NCBI GenBank assembly: GCA_002389705.1
Contig: DGQJ01000147.1
Coordinates: 1 to 10,135, forward strand
Direction: 5' to 3'
DNA from: Bacteroidales bacterium UBA4417
GTDB lineage: Bacteria; Bacteroidota; Bacteroidia; Bacteroidales; UBA4417
DNA length: 10,135 nt
The stretch's first letter is position 1, and each line of letters starts with the position of its first letter. The notes beneath the pieces were generated by a model. It was not told the origin of the DNA. It searched no databases and saw only the letters and a program-made list of their open reading frames with translations. Positions 1-6,257 of this stretch are shown piece after piece. The position numbers and the translations under genes are program-made.

Positions 1-697
1 TTCAACTGCAAAAAAGACCTTAGTTCAAAAGCTTGGTTTGGAAGCTTTTATATTGTTCAAGCAAAAGAAAATGGCTTTATTTTTTGCTTTCAGTTTATTA
101 CTTGGAGGCGCGCTGCAATTAACCAATGCTTACGGCGATAGTTTTCTACAGGATGCAACTGTATTTCCAAAAGGTGAGCTTATTAACAATTTCTCGACAA
201 TAATTCTTTCAATTTCACAGATTTCGGAAACTATGTTTATCCTGGCAATTCCATTCTTCATGAAAAGGTTTGGAATTAAAAAAGTTATGCTTTTTAGCAT
301 GATGGCCTGGGTGTTACGTTTTGGATTATTTGGAATAGCAGGAAATTCAACTTTTGGCTTTGTACTCATTATTACTTCATGCATTATCTATGGAATGGCT
401 TTCGACTTTTTCAATATATCAGGAGCCTTGTTTGTTGAGCAAAACACCGATTCGAAAATACAATCTTCGGCACAAGGAGTTTTTATGCTTATGACTAACG
501 GAGTAGGTGCTGTACTGGGAAATCTGATAGCAGGATTAGCAATAGCCAAATGGTTTGAAGACCCGATAACACATGTAAAAAACTGGCCGGGAATCTGGAC
601 ATCTTTCGCTTTATATGCATTGGTTGTTACAATTGCATTTGCATTGATATTCAAACACAAGCATGATCCAAAGGCACTTGAAAAATTTGTGCATTAA
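1..697 (+). CDS. Nucleoside permease (MFS, NupG/XapB-like), C-terminal part; 5' end outside window
   Basis: The frame is open from the left edge of the window, so this is the C-terminal portion (about 232 residues) of a longer protein whose true start lies upstream. The TTG near base 38 is internal. The visible part is strongly hydrophobic, with about five or six membrane segments. These are separated by short basic loops such as MKRFGIKK, as in the C-terminal half of a 12-helix major facilitator. The motifs LTNAYGDSFL, ISETMFILAIPFFMKRFG and YGMAFDFFNISGALFVE are what I recall from the nucleoside:H+ symporter family (NupG/XapB) common in Bacteroidota. The expected role is proton-driven nucleoside uptake across the inner membrane. 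This fits the thymidylate and folate genes that follow. The gap to thyA is 85 bases with no promoter I can recognise, so read-through is possible. The exact substrate cannot be told from this part. Confidence 0.85.
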   Translation, partial: STAKKTLVQKLGLEAFILFKQKKMALFFAFSLLLGGALQLTNAYGDSFLQDATVFPKGELINNFSTIILSISQISETMFILAIPFFMKRFGIKKVMLFSMMAWVLRFGLFGIAGNSTFGFVLIITSCIIYGMAFDFFNISGALFVEQNTDSKIQSSAQGVFMLMTNGVGAVLGNLIAGLAIAKWFEDPITHVKNWPGIWTSFALYALVVTIAFALIFKHKHDPKALEKFVH

Positions 698-782
698 AAA
701 AGACTAACAATTGAACCGGCACAGGAAGGTCCGGGTCCAACGTAAATAAGTAGTAAAAACCATCATCTCTTTTATCCCATCA

Positions 783-1577
783 ATGAAACAATACCACGAT
801 CTGTTAAGGCATGTTCTTGAAAACGGCGTAAAAAAGGAAGACCGCACAGGTACTGGAACAATAAGCGTATTCGGCTACCAGATGCGTTTTAACCTGGCAG
901 AGGGATTCCCCGCGCTTACCACCAAAAAACTGCACCTGCGGTCGATTATCCACGAACTGCTGTGGTTCCTGAAAGGCGAAACCAATATAAAATACCTGCA
1001 CGATAACAAGGTATCCATTTGGGATGAATGGGCAGATGCTGATGGCAACCTGGGGCCTGTGTACGGATACCAGTGGCGGTCGTGGCCGGCTGCCGACGGT
1101 ACTTTTATCGACCAGGTGAGCCAGGTGATAGAAACCATCAAAAAAAATCCCGATTCGAGGCGTATCATCATCAGCGCCTGGAATGTGGGCATGATAAATG
1201 ATATGGCCCTCCCCCCCTGCCACCTGCTTTTCCAGTTTTATGTAGCCAACGGCAAACTATCGTGCCAGCTTTACCAGCGCAGTGCCGATATTTTCCTGGG
1301 CGTGCCATTTAACATTGCTTCGTATGCCCTGCTTACCATGATGGTTGCACAGGTTACCGGCTTAGAGCCAGGCGACTTCGTGCACACTTTCGGCGATGCA
1401 CATATTTACCTGAATCATATGGACCAGGTGAACCTGCAGCTTTCGCGCGATTTCAGGCCACTTCCGGTAATGAAAATGAACCCTGATGTGAAGGACATAT
1501 TTAATTTCACATACGAAGATTTTGAACTTACCGGCTACAATCCTCATCCGGGAATTAAAGCGCCTGTTGCGGTTTAG
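783..1577 (+). CDS. thyA: Thymidylate synthase
   Basis: Converts dUMP plus 5,10-methylene-tetrahydrofolate to dTMP and dihydrofolate in the cytosol. It is 264 residues, the same length as the E. coli enzyme, and the key residues fall at the same numbers. These are R21 in RTGTGT, the phosphate-binding R126-R127 in DSRRIIIS, the nucleophile C146 in [12 protein letters not shown]166, S167, D169 and N177 in [13 protein letters not shown], and H207 and Y209 in FGDAHIYL. The C-terminus IKAPVAV matches the conserved tail that closes over the active site. All catalytic positions are intact, so the enzyme should be active. The ATG at 783 is chosen because the MKQYHDLL start aligns with the family. No ribosome-binding sequence is seen, as is normal in Bacteroidota. 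folA follows on the same strand after a repeat-filled gap. Confidence 0.98.
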   Translation: MKQYHDLLRHVLENGVKKEDRTGTGTISVFGYQMRFNLAEGFPALTTKKLHLRSIIHELLWFLKGETNIKYLHDNKVSIWDEWADADGNLGPVYGYQWRSWPAADGTFIDQVSQVIETIKKNPDSRRIIISAWNVGMINDMALPPCHLLFQFYVANGKLSCQLYQRSADIFLGVPFNIASYALLTMMVAQVTGLEPGDFVHTFGDAHIYLNHMDQVNLQLSRDFRPLPVMKMNPDVKDIFNFTYEDFELTGYNPHPGIKAPVAV

Positions 1578-1595
1578 CCAGGGCGAATGTTACCA

Positions 1596-1802
1596 GTTAA
1601 TAAGTGAAAAGCGAAAAGGGTTTACGATTTACGATTTTTGATTTACGAATTACGATTTACAAATTACGTGCACTCTACACTAAGCACACAGCACTAAGCA
1701 CACAGCACTAAGCACACAGCACTAAGCACACAGCACTAAGCACACAGCACTAAGCACCAAGCACTAAGCACTAAGCACTAAACACTAAGCACTAAGCAAA
1801 AA
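1596..1802. repeat. Phase-locked heptanucleotide repeat array between thyA and folA
   Basis: Almost the whole thyA-folA gap is built of 7-base units. From 1621 the sequence divides into consecutive 7-mers with no slip up to 1795. The order is: TTTACGA-type units at 1621-1669; a GCACTCT junction unit at 1670; ACACTAA at 1677; five perfect copies of the 14-mer GCACACAGCACTAA at 1684-1753; GCACCAA at 1754; then GCACTAA-type units to 1795. The phase also extends leftward into AGTGAAA and AGCGAAA (1603-1616). The last unit (GCAAAAA) ends three bases before the folA ATG. The GCACTAA section carries stop codons in every frame on both strands, so it is not coding. There are no spacers, so it is not CRISPR. 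Function unknown. Confidence 0.93.
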
Positions 1803-1805
1803 AAA

Positions 1806-2285
1806 ATGAAGCCAATCTCCATCATAGTTGCCATTGCACAAAACCACGCCATAGGTAAGGACAACCAGTTGTTATGGCATATCCCGGCCGATTTAAAACG
1901 GTTCAAAAAACTCACCACCGGTCATACCATTGTAATGGGTAAACGAACCTTTTATTCGCTGCCGCTGAGGCCTTTGCCAAACAGGCACAGCATTGTTATT
2001 ACCGATATTGAAGGCGAGCAGATAGAAGGCTGCACCATGGCATACTCTATTAACGAAGCTATTGAAAAGATGGATAGCGATAAAGAAAATTTTATTATTG
2101 GAGGCGGATCGGTGTACCGTCAGTTTTTGCCGTATGCGCAGCAATTATACCTCACCATTGTTGAGAAAGACTTTGACGCCGATACATTCCTCGAAATTGA
2201 CCTTTCGGGATGGGAAGTGCTTGAGCGTGAAGATCACCCGGAGGAAGAGCTTCCTTACTATTACATTAATCTGAAAAGGAAATAG
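1806..2285 (+). CDS. folA: Dihydrofolate reductase
   Basis: Reduces dihydrofolate to tetrahydrofolate with NADPH, regenerating the cofactor oxidised by ThyA encoded just upstream. It is 159 residues, typical of bacterial chromosomal DHFR. Visible landmarks are the N-terminal strand ISIIVAIAQNHAIGKDNQLLWHIPADL with W24 and the catalytic acidic residue D29 (the D27 equivalent of E. coli). Others are the NADPH-binding MGKRTFYSLP (44-53), RPLPNR (55-60) with the folate-contacting arginine, and the dinucleotide-binding IIGGGSVYRQFLP (97-109). Nothing essential looks missing. The ATG at 1806 is fixed by homology. The bases before it are an A-run and heptad repeats with no ribosome-binding site or clear promoter. 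Expression may therefore depend on read-through from thyA or on something in the array. It faces rarD tail to tail. Confidence 0.97.
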   Translation: MKPISIIVAIAQNHAIGKDNQLLWHIPADLKRFKKLTTGHTIVMGKRTFYSLPLRPLPNRHSIVITDIEGEQIEGCTMAYSINEAIEKMDSDKENFIIGGGSVYRQFLPYAQQLYLTIVEKDFDADTFLEIDLSGWEVLEREDHPEEELPYYYINLKRK

Positions 2286-2290
2286 CAGAA

Positions 2291-2404
2291 GGACGTAGGA
2301 TGTTTGTTGGATTGCGGAATACGGATTGCGCTTGCCCGACTGCGCCATCTGGCAGGGATGTCGGATATCAAATAATGGATATTAGAACCCGGCAAATGGT
2401 TTTA
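2291..2404. repeat. Degenerate period-7 sequence after folA
   Basis: Between the folA stop and the clear repeats at 2411, a weaker 7-base period can be followed. GGA triplets recur at 2291, 2298, 2309, 2316 and 2323 (steps 7, 11, 7, 7), giving units such as GGATTGC, GGAATAC and GGATTGC. GG-started units recur at 2356, 2363, 2377, 2391 and 2398 (steps 7, 14, 14, 7), for example GGATGTC, GGATATC and GGATATT. This may be an older, decayed heptad array, but the match is loose and part of it could be chance. Confidence 0.45.
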
Positions 2405-2410
2405 CGCTAT

Positions 2411-2481
2411 AACCTTACAACTTATCACTTGTCACTTATCACCTTATCACTTATAACTTATAACTTATAACTTACAACTTT
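2411..2481. repeat. Second heptanucleotide array (TAACTTA/TCACTTA type) downstream of folA
   Basis: The units read AACCTTA, CAACTTA, TCACTTG, TCACTTA, TCACCTTA (one base longer), TCACTTA, TAACTTA three times and CAACTTT. This is the same 7-base period as the array upstream of folA but a different sequence. It overlaps the 3' end of rarD: the rarD stop codon (2472-2474 on the minus strand) and its last codons lie inside the final units. The TAACTTA units contain stop codons in all forward frames. It has no hairpin or T-run typical of a terminator. Confidence 0.85.
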
Positions 2482-3377
2482 TTTCTCTGCTTCAGCCCCA
2501 ACAGCAAACTATACGTATAAATCCCTAAACCAATCCACACGAGACCAAAGCTGATCATGTAGGCTGTATGAAATGCCTCTCCAAAAATAAAGATGCCAAT
2601 CAGCAACTGGATGGTAGGCGCGAAATACTGAATAAAGCCAAGTGTTGACAGTGGAACCCTTGTGGCTGCTATTCCAAACCAGAAAAGCGGCAAGGCAGTA
2701 ATGGGTCCGCCAAGGATAAGTAATAAATCCGTAACCCGCGAGACATGCCCGAATGAGCCGCTACCCAAGGTATTCATATGCCACAGGTACCAGAGGGCAA
2801 CCGGTGCCAGCAGTAATGTTTCGACCATGAGTCCGGGCATTGATTGCAGGTTGGCTTTTTTGCGCAGCAACCCATATAATCCGAACGAAACAGCCAGTAC
2901 CAACGATATTACCGGAAGCCTGCCGTAATGCCAGCTCAGGAATGCTACGCCGGCAAAAGCAAATGTAACGGCTATAATCTGAATGCGCGATAAACGTTCT
3001 TTCAGAAAAATTACTCCCAGTAAAATATTTACAATGGGATTGATATAATACCCCAGGCTCGAATCGACGATATGATTATTGTTGACAGCCCAGATGTAGG
3101 TGAACCAGTTAATCCCAATAAGTGCCGCAGTGAGTACCAATATACCCAGGGTGCGGGGCGAAGTGAGGTATTGCAGGAAAAGTTTCTCGCGCCGCCAGGC
3201 CAGGATCAGCATCAGGAAAATCATCGACCAGATAATGCGGTGCGCCAGTATCTGCTGAGGGGGCACTGATAAAAGCATTTTCCAGTACAAAGGGAAAATT
3301 CCCCAGGCACCATAACTGACCAGCGCATAAACCAGTCCTGTTTTGTATAAGCGTTGTTGGTCGTTTGGTAAGGTCAT
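2472..3377 (-). CDS. rarD: RarD-type EamA/DMT family transporter
   Basis: A 301-residue inner-membrane protein with about ten hydrophobic segments and a short basic C-terminus (LKQRKKL). The motifs match the RarD branch of the drug/metabolite transporter superfamily: SYGAWGIFPLYWKML near the N-terminus, AHRIIWSMIFL, NWFTYIWAVNNNHIVDSSLGYYINP (shown here only as a landmark) and FLKERLS. RarD proteins are annotated from a chloramphenicol-sensitivity phenotype, but their natural substrate is unclear. The start is set at the ATG on the complement at 3377 (MTLPNDQQ). The frame is open back to 3491, but the extra 38 residues are not RarD-like. A -7 promoter element also lies inside that extension, and the trimmed length is normal for the family. 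The 3' end runs into a heptad repeat array. It is convergent with folA and divergent from the decayed frame upstream. Confidence 0.92.
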   Translation of the reverse strand: MTLPNDQQRLYKTGLVYALVSYGAWGIFPLYWKMLLSVPPQQILAHRIIWSMIFLMLILAWRREKLFLQYLTSPRTLGILVLTAALIGINWFTYIWAVNNNHIVDSSLGYYINPIVNILLGVIFLKERLSRIQIIAVTFAFAGVAFLSWHYGRLPVISLVLAVSFGLYGLLRKKANLQSMPGLMVETLLLAPVALWYLWHMNTLGSGSFGHVSRVTDLLLILGGPITALPLFWFGIAATRVPLSTLGFIQYFAPTIQLLIGIFIFGEAFHTAYMISFGLVWIGLGIYTYSLLLGLKQRKKL

Positions 3378-3394
3378 ATCAAAAATGATTGCGG

Positions 3395-3402
3395 CAAAAG
3401 TA
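3395..3402 (-). promoter_or_regulatory. -7 promoter element for rarD
   Basis: On the minus strand this reads TACTTTTG, an exact match to the Bacteroidota TAnnTTTG element. A -33 match is poor (TATG at about 3424-3427). The transcript would begin near 3389, roughly a dozen bases before the rarD ATG at 3377. This supports the shorter start. Confidence 0.6.
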
Positions 3403-3535
3403 CAACTAAAGGTCGTATTTCTACATAAATTAAAATTATGCATCATCTGTTTACGTACACCTGATGAGGCTACAGCACTTATTAAAATCAAATGTTCAAA
3501 ACAAAAACATCAGATTTCGTAACGCTTCATTGTAA

Positions 3536-3745
3536 AGGATTGAAGGTATAACAGCTGATATTAAAAAGACATTGGAAGCATTACGTACAAAGAATATATT
3601 GGAAGACAACCCAAATGCAGTTGTGAAACCACTTAAAGTGTTGTAACACGATGCTCTGGCAAATATGGAAGCCATTCTCTTTAAAACGCCGATCAATATT
3701 TTACCGGAACATCCCAAAGGCCGGCCGTTTAAAATAAACTTTTAA
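3536..3745 (+). pseudogene. Decayed short reading frame, unidentified
   Basis: One plus-strand frame gives 70 codons with a single internal stop (TAA at 3644-3646) and a final TAA at 3743-3745. The two halves read as ordinary protein rather than random sequence: ADIKKTLEALRTKNILEDNP before the stop and ANMEAILFKTPINILPEHPK after it. There is no start codon in this frame. A second frame just upstream (ATG at 3492, MFKTKTSDFVTLHC) could join it by one frameshift near 3533. I read this as the remnant of a gene broken by a frameshift and a nonsense change, but I do not recognise the family. A minus-strand frame of 73 codons over the same bases looks less protein-like. It lies in the 465-base gap between rarD and the DUF4256 gene. 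Confidence 0.4.
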
Positions 3746-3842
3746 AGGATTCGCCAGTTTAATACTTTGCTCACCTGGTTTGATCATTAAAGGTTAACAA
3801 GCCGGGTACGAAAAACTGTTTGTTTCTGAAAAATAAAACAAA

Positions 3843-4406
3843 ATGGAAAATCACAAAATCCAATCACAGACCCAAAAATCACTGTTAATCAATATTTTGA
3901 AGCAACGGTTTGAGGAAAACATGGTTCGTCACCATGATATTGAATGGACAGAAGTACAGGCGAAACTCGAATCCAATGAAGAAAAACTCTGGTCGCTGAA
4001 CGAAATGGAAAATACAGGAGGTGAACCGGATGTTACAGGCATTGATAAAGAAACAAATGAATATATTTTTTACGACTGTTCGGCCGAAAGCCCGAATGGC
4101 CGCCGAAGTCTGTGTTACGACCGCGATGCACTGGAATCGAGGAAAGAGAATAAACCCCGAAACAATGCATTGGATATGGCTGCATCCATGGGTATTGAAT
4201 TGTTGAATGAAACGCAGTACCGCTTGCTGCAATCGCTCGGAACTTTTGATGCAAAGACTTCGAGCTGGCTACAAACTCCGGCGGATATCCGGAAACGGGG
4301 CGGTGCCATTTTTGCTGATTTCCGGTATGGTACCGTGTTTATTTATCACAATGGCGCCGAATCGTATTATGCGGCCAGGGGATTTCGCGGCATATTAAAA
4401 GTGTGA
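3843..4406 (+). CDS. DUF4256 family protein
   Basis: A 187-residue, mostly hydrophilic protein with no signal peptide or membrane segment, so probably cytosolic. I recognise it as DUF4256 from a run of conserved stretches. These are an N-terminal LKQRFEENM, then VQAKLESNEEKLWSLNEME, TGGEPDV, IFYDCSAESPNGRRSLCYDR and ALESRKENKPRNNALDMA. The C-terminal part has SWLQTPADIRKRGGAIFADFR, then VFIYHNGAESYYAARGFRG. The family has no established function that I know of. The many invariant polar and aromatic residues (YDCSAESP, GRRSLCYDR, NGAESYYA) look like an enzyme active site, but that is inference. The length looks complete for the family. It stands alone, with the decayed frame before it and a structured spacer after it. 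A weak TACTTTG lies about 75 bases upstream, one base short of the -7 consensus. Confidence 0.88.
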   Translation: MENHKIQSQTQKSLLINILKQRFEENMVRHHDIEWTEVQAKLESNEEKLWSLNEMENTGGEPDVTGIDKETNEYIFYDCSAESPNGRRSLCYDRDALESRKENKPRNNALDMAASMGIELLNETQYRLLQSLGTFDAKTSSWLQTPADIRKRGGAIFADFRYGTVFIYHNGAESYYAARGFRGILKV

Positions 4407-4411
4407 TAAAT

Positions 4412-4481
4412 ATTATCGGTGTTACTTCTGAATTCAAATCCTGATTCTGAGAAAGAAGAATATCACCGGTAATCAGAATCA
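4412..4481 (+). repeat. Interlocking inverted repeats in the spacer after the DUF4256 gene
   Basis: ATTATCGGTG (4412-4421) can pair with CACCGGTAAT (4464-4473), ten pairs with one G-U. Inside it CTTCT (4425-4429) can pair with AGAAG (4454-4458). TGATTCTGA (4442-4450) is a perfect complement of TCAGAATCA (4473-4481). The outer and last stems share only base 4473, so the RNA could form either of two hairpins or an H-type pseudoknot. No T-run follows, so it is not a standard terminator. It lies before the next gene's promoter, hence probably in the 3' untranslated part of the DUF4256 transcript. Confidence 0.5.
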
Positions 4482-4582
4482 TGGCAGCGCTCCTAACCTG
4501 CCTGTGCAGCCGGGCACCGACTGATAAATTCACTGAAATACTAATTAGGAACCCTCATTCCTGCAGTTCGGGTCCTTTTCTT

Positions 4583-4590
4583 TATCTTTG
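4583..4590 (+). promoter_or_regulatory. -7 promoter element for the cysteate synthase unit
   Basis: TATCTTTG is an exact TAnnTTTG match, 30 bases before the ATG at 4621. A -33 element is not clear (TTC at 4558-4560 is the nearest). The expected transcript start is near 4597, leaving an untranslated leader of about 24 bases. Confidence 0.6.
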
Positions 4591-4620
4591 CAGTTTTCAT
4601 ACTGTCATTAGATACTTTTT

Positions 4621-5910
4621 ATGGATTTTGAAGCTACCGAATACACACTGAAATCACTGGTTACAGGCGAACTCTTTGAAGATACCGGATGGATGCTCGA
4701 TGCTCCCGGCCAAACCAAACCTGGATTGATCAGAGCCATCTACAAGCACAAACAGATGAATCCAAAAGATTCATCGTACGGTATTTACCGGTTTGCTGAC
4801 TGGCTGCCCATCAGCCGGATGCTACAGGGTTCATCTGCACCAATTACTTATAAAAGTGAAGGGCTGGCTGCTCACCTGGGGCTTAAAAATTTATACATCA
4901 CATTTAGCGGTTACTGGCCCGAAAAAGGTGCCAACATGACTACCTGTTCGTTTAAGGAAACAGAAGCTTACGCTGTTTGCGGTCGGCTCGATCCGAACCA
5001 GGGTAAAATATTAGTTGTTGCCTCAGCGGGTAATACGGCGCGCGCGTTTGCAAAGGTTTGTTCCGAAAACCATATTCCGCTTTTGTTATGTGTGCCCGAA
5101 GATAACCTCGATGCACTGTGGTTCGAAAAACCGCTGAATCCGTGTGTAAAACTCATAGCATCGCGTACCGGAAGCGATTATTTTGATGCCATACACCTCT
5201 CGAACCTGGCTTGCCAGTGCGAAGGTTTTATTGCCGAAGGCGGCGCAAAAAATGTAGCCCGCCGCGATGGGATGGGTACAACCATGCTTTCGGCCACCAC
5301 GTTTATAGGCGAAATACCCGACTATTATTTTCAGGCTGTGGGAAGCGGCACCGGGGCAATTGCAGCCTGGGAAGCCAACCTGCGGCTGATTGAAGATGGC
5401 CGTTTCGGGAACAAACTTATGAAACTGATGGTTTCGCAAAACCGACCTTTTATTCCCATGATGAATGCATGGAAAGCCAACTCGCGCGATATGCTGCCAT
5501 TCGACGATGAATCCGCCCGCAAAGAAGTTGAGGAGATTGATGCCAAGGTACTCTCGAACCGCAAACCACCCTATCCACCGGCAGGAGGACTTTTTGATGC
5601 GCTTACCGAAACCAAAGGCGATGTACTGGCAACCACTAACGAAGAGTTACGCGCAGCAGCCGCTCTTTTCCTGCAACTCGAAGGTAACGATATTCACCCG
5701 GCTTCGGCGGTTGCCGTTGCTTCGCTTATTCAGGCTATACAGGAAAACCGGCTGGAGCCTGATGCTATTGTTATGCTCAACATCACTGGTGGTGGTGAAG
5801 AACGCATGAAAAAAGGTAAAACACTGCATTACCTCACCTCTTCCGAAGTGTTTGATATAAATCCTGCATTCGAAAATGTTCAGGCAGCACTTCGTAAATT
5901 ATTTGATTAA
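4621..5910 (+). CDS. Cysteate synthase (PLP-dependent, threonine-synthase-like)
   Basis: Expected reaction: O-phospho-L-serine plus sulfite gives L-cysteate and phosphate. The 429-residue protein has the fold-type II PLP enzyme plan. The likely PLP lysine is K112 in TTCSFKETEA, the asparagine loop is SAGNTARAF (135-143), the phosphate loop is GSGTGAI (241-247), and a C-terminal NITGGGEERM follows. The segments YKSEGLA, LGLKNLYITFSGYWPEKGA and TCSFKE are those I associate with cysteate synthase of methanogenic archaea rather than true threonine synthase. The N-terminal 60 residues (TLKSLVTGELFEDTGWML) match that family's leader domain but contain no cysteine pairs for zinc. In Bacteroidota, cysteate is the head-group precursor of sulfonolipids (capnine, sulfobacin), which is the likely role here. 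No acyltransferase or reductase partner lies in this window. A threonine-synthase-like side role cannot be excluded. Confidence 0.85.
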   Translation: MDFEATEYTLKSLVTGELFEDTGWMLDAPGQTKPGLIRAIYKHKQMNPKDSSYGIYRFADWLPISRMLQGSSAPITYKSEGLAAHLGLKNLYITFSGYWPEKGANMTTCSFKETEAYAVCGRLDPNQGKILVVASAGNTARAFAKVCSENHIPLLLCVPEDNLDALWFEKPLNPCVKLIASRTGSDYFDAIHLSNLACQCEGFIAEGGAKNVARRDGMGTTMLSATTFIGEIPDYYFQAVGSGTGAIAAWEANLRLIEDGRFGNKLMKLMVSQNRPFIPMMNAWKANSRDMLPFDDESARKEVEEIDAKVLSNRKPPYPPAGGLFDALTETKGDVLATTNEELRAAAALFLQLEGNDIHPASAVAVASLIQAIQENRLEPDAIVMLNITGGGEERMKKGKTLHYLTSSEVFDINPAFENVQAALRKLFD

Positions 5911-6177
5911 ATGGACAGTGAAATAGTAGGCATCATTGCCGGTGCCTTATCGTGTACCACGTTTTTGCCACAGGTTATAAAAACCTGGAAATCGAAATCG
6001 ACCAAAGATGTATCACTTACCATGTTCCTGATTGCATCGCTGGGAACTGCTTTATGGCTGGTTTATGGCATATTGATACATAGCATCTCTATCATCGGGA
6101 CCAACATTGTGGTGTTGTTTTTCTCGCTAACCATGCTGTGGTTGCTGTTCAAACACCGGAACCGAAGCCAGCAATAG
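5911..6177 (+). CDS. SemiSWEET / PQ-loop small transporter
   Basis: An 88-residue membrane protein with three hydrophobic segments, the size and plan of a SemiSWEET half-transporter, which works as a dimer. The PQ motif is at residues 20-21 (TTFLPQVIKTWKSKSTKDVS). W49 in TALWLVYG and N65 in GTNIVVL sit where the substrate-pocket tryptophan and asparagine are expected. Characterised SemiSWEETs move sugars by facilitated diffusion across the inner membrane, but the substrate of this one is not shown by the sequence. Its ATG directly follows the stop codon of the cysteate synthase gene with no gap, so the two are surely co-transcribed and probably translationally coupled. A strong terminator follows at 6199-6236. 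Confidence 0.9.
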   Translation: MDSEIVGIIAGALSCTTFLPQVIKTWKSKSTKDVSLTMFLIASLGTALWLVYGILIHSISIIGTNIVVLFFSLTMLWLLFKHRNRSQQ

Positions 6178-6198
6178 AAAGCAATATCCGAAAACAAA

Positions 6199-6236
6199 AA
6201 AAATAGTTACTGATTCCATGTTCAGTAACTATTTTT
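6199..6236. terminator. Bidirectional intrinsic terminator between SemiSWEET gene and yebC
   Basis: A perfect 15-base inverted repeat (6199-6213 and 6222-6236, core ATAGTTACTGA) surrounds an 8-base loop. The arms are A-rich on the left and T-rich on the right, so the transcript ends in U-runs in either direction. It sits between two genes that converge and should serve both. Confidence 0.9.
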
Positions 6237-6257
6237 ATTTTAAGCCAGTGCCAGTAT

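Noticed and set aside
702..735. Hairpin TTGAACC/GGTCCAA between the permease gene and thyA
   Set aside because: Seven positions with one mismatch and a long loop, with no T-run. Too weak to call a terminator.
804..1223. Open frame of 139 codons on the minus strand
   Set aside because: It lies wholly inside thyA, whose identity is certain. The translation has no family features, so it is a shadow of thyA codon use.
1677..1795. CRISPR-like repeat array
   Set aside because: Units are 7 or 14 bases and directly joined, with no unique spacers and no cas genes nearby.
3496..3717. 73-codon minus-strand frame
   Set aside because: It overlaps the decayed plus-strand frame, whose translation looks more protein-like. 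It has no promoter element and no recognisable motif.
4621..5910. Threonine synthase
   Set aside because: The fold and PLP motifs are shared, but YKSEGLA, SGYWPEKGA and the TCSFKE context fit cysteate synthase better. Kept as an alternative within the entry.
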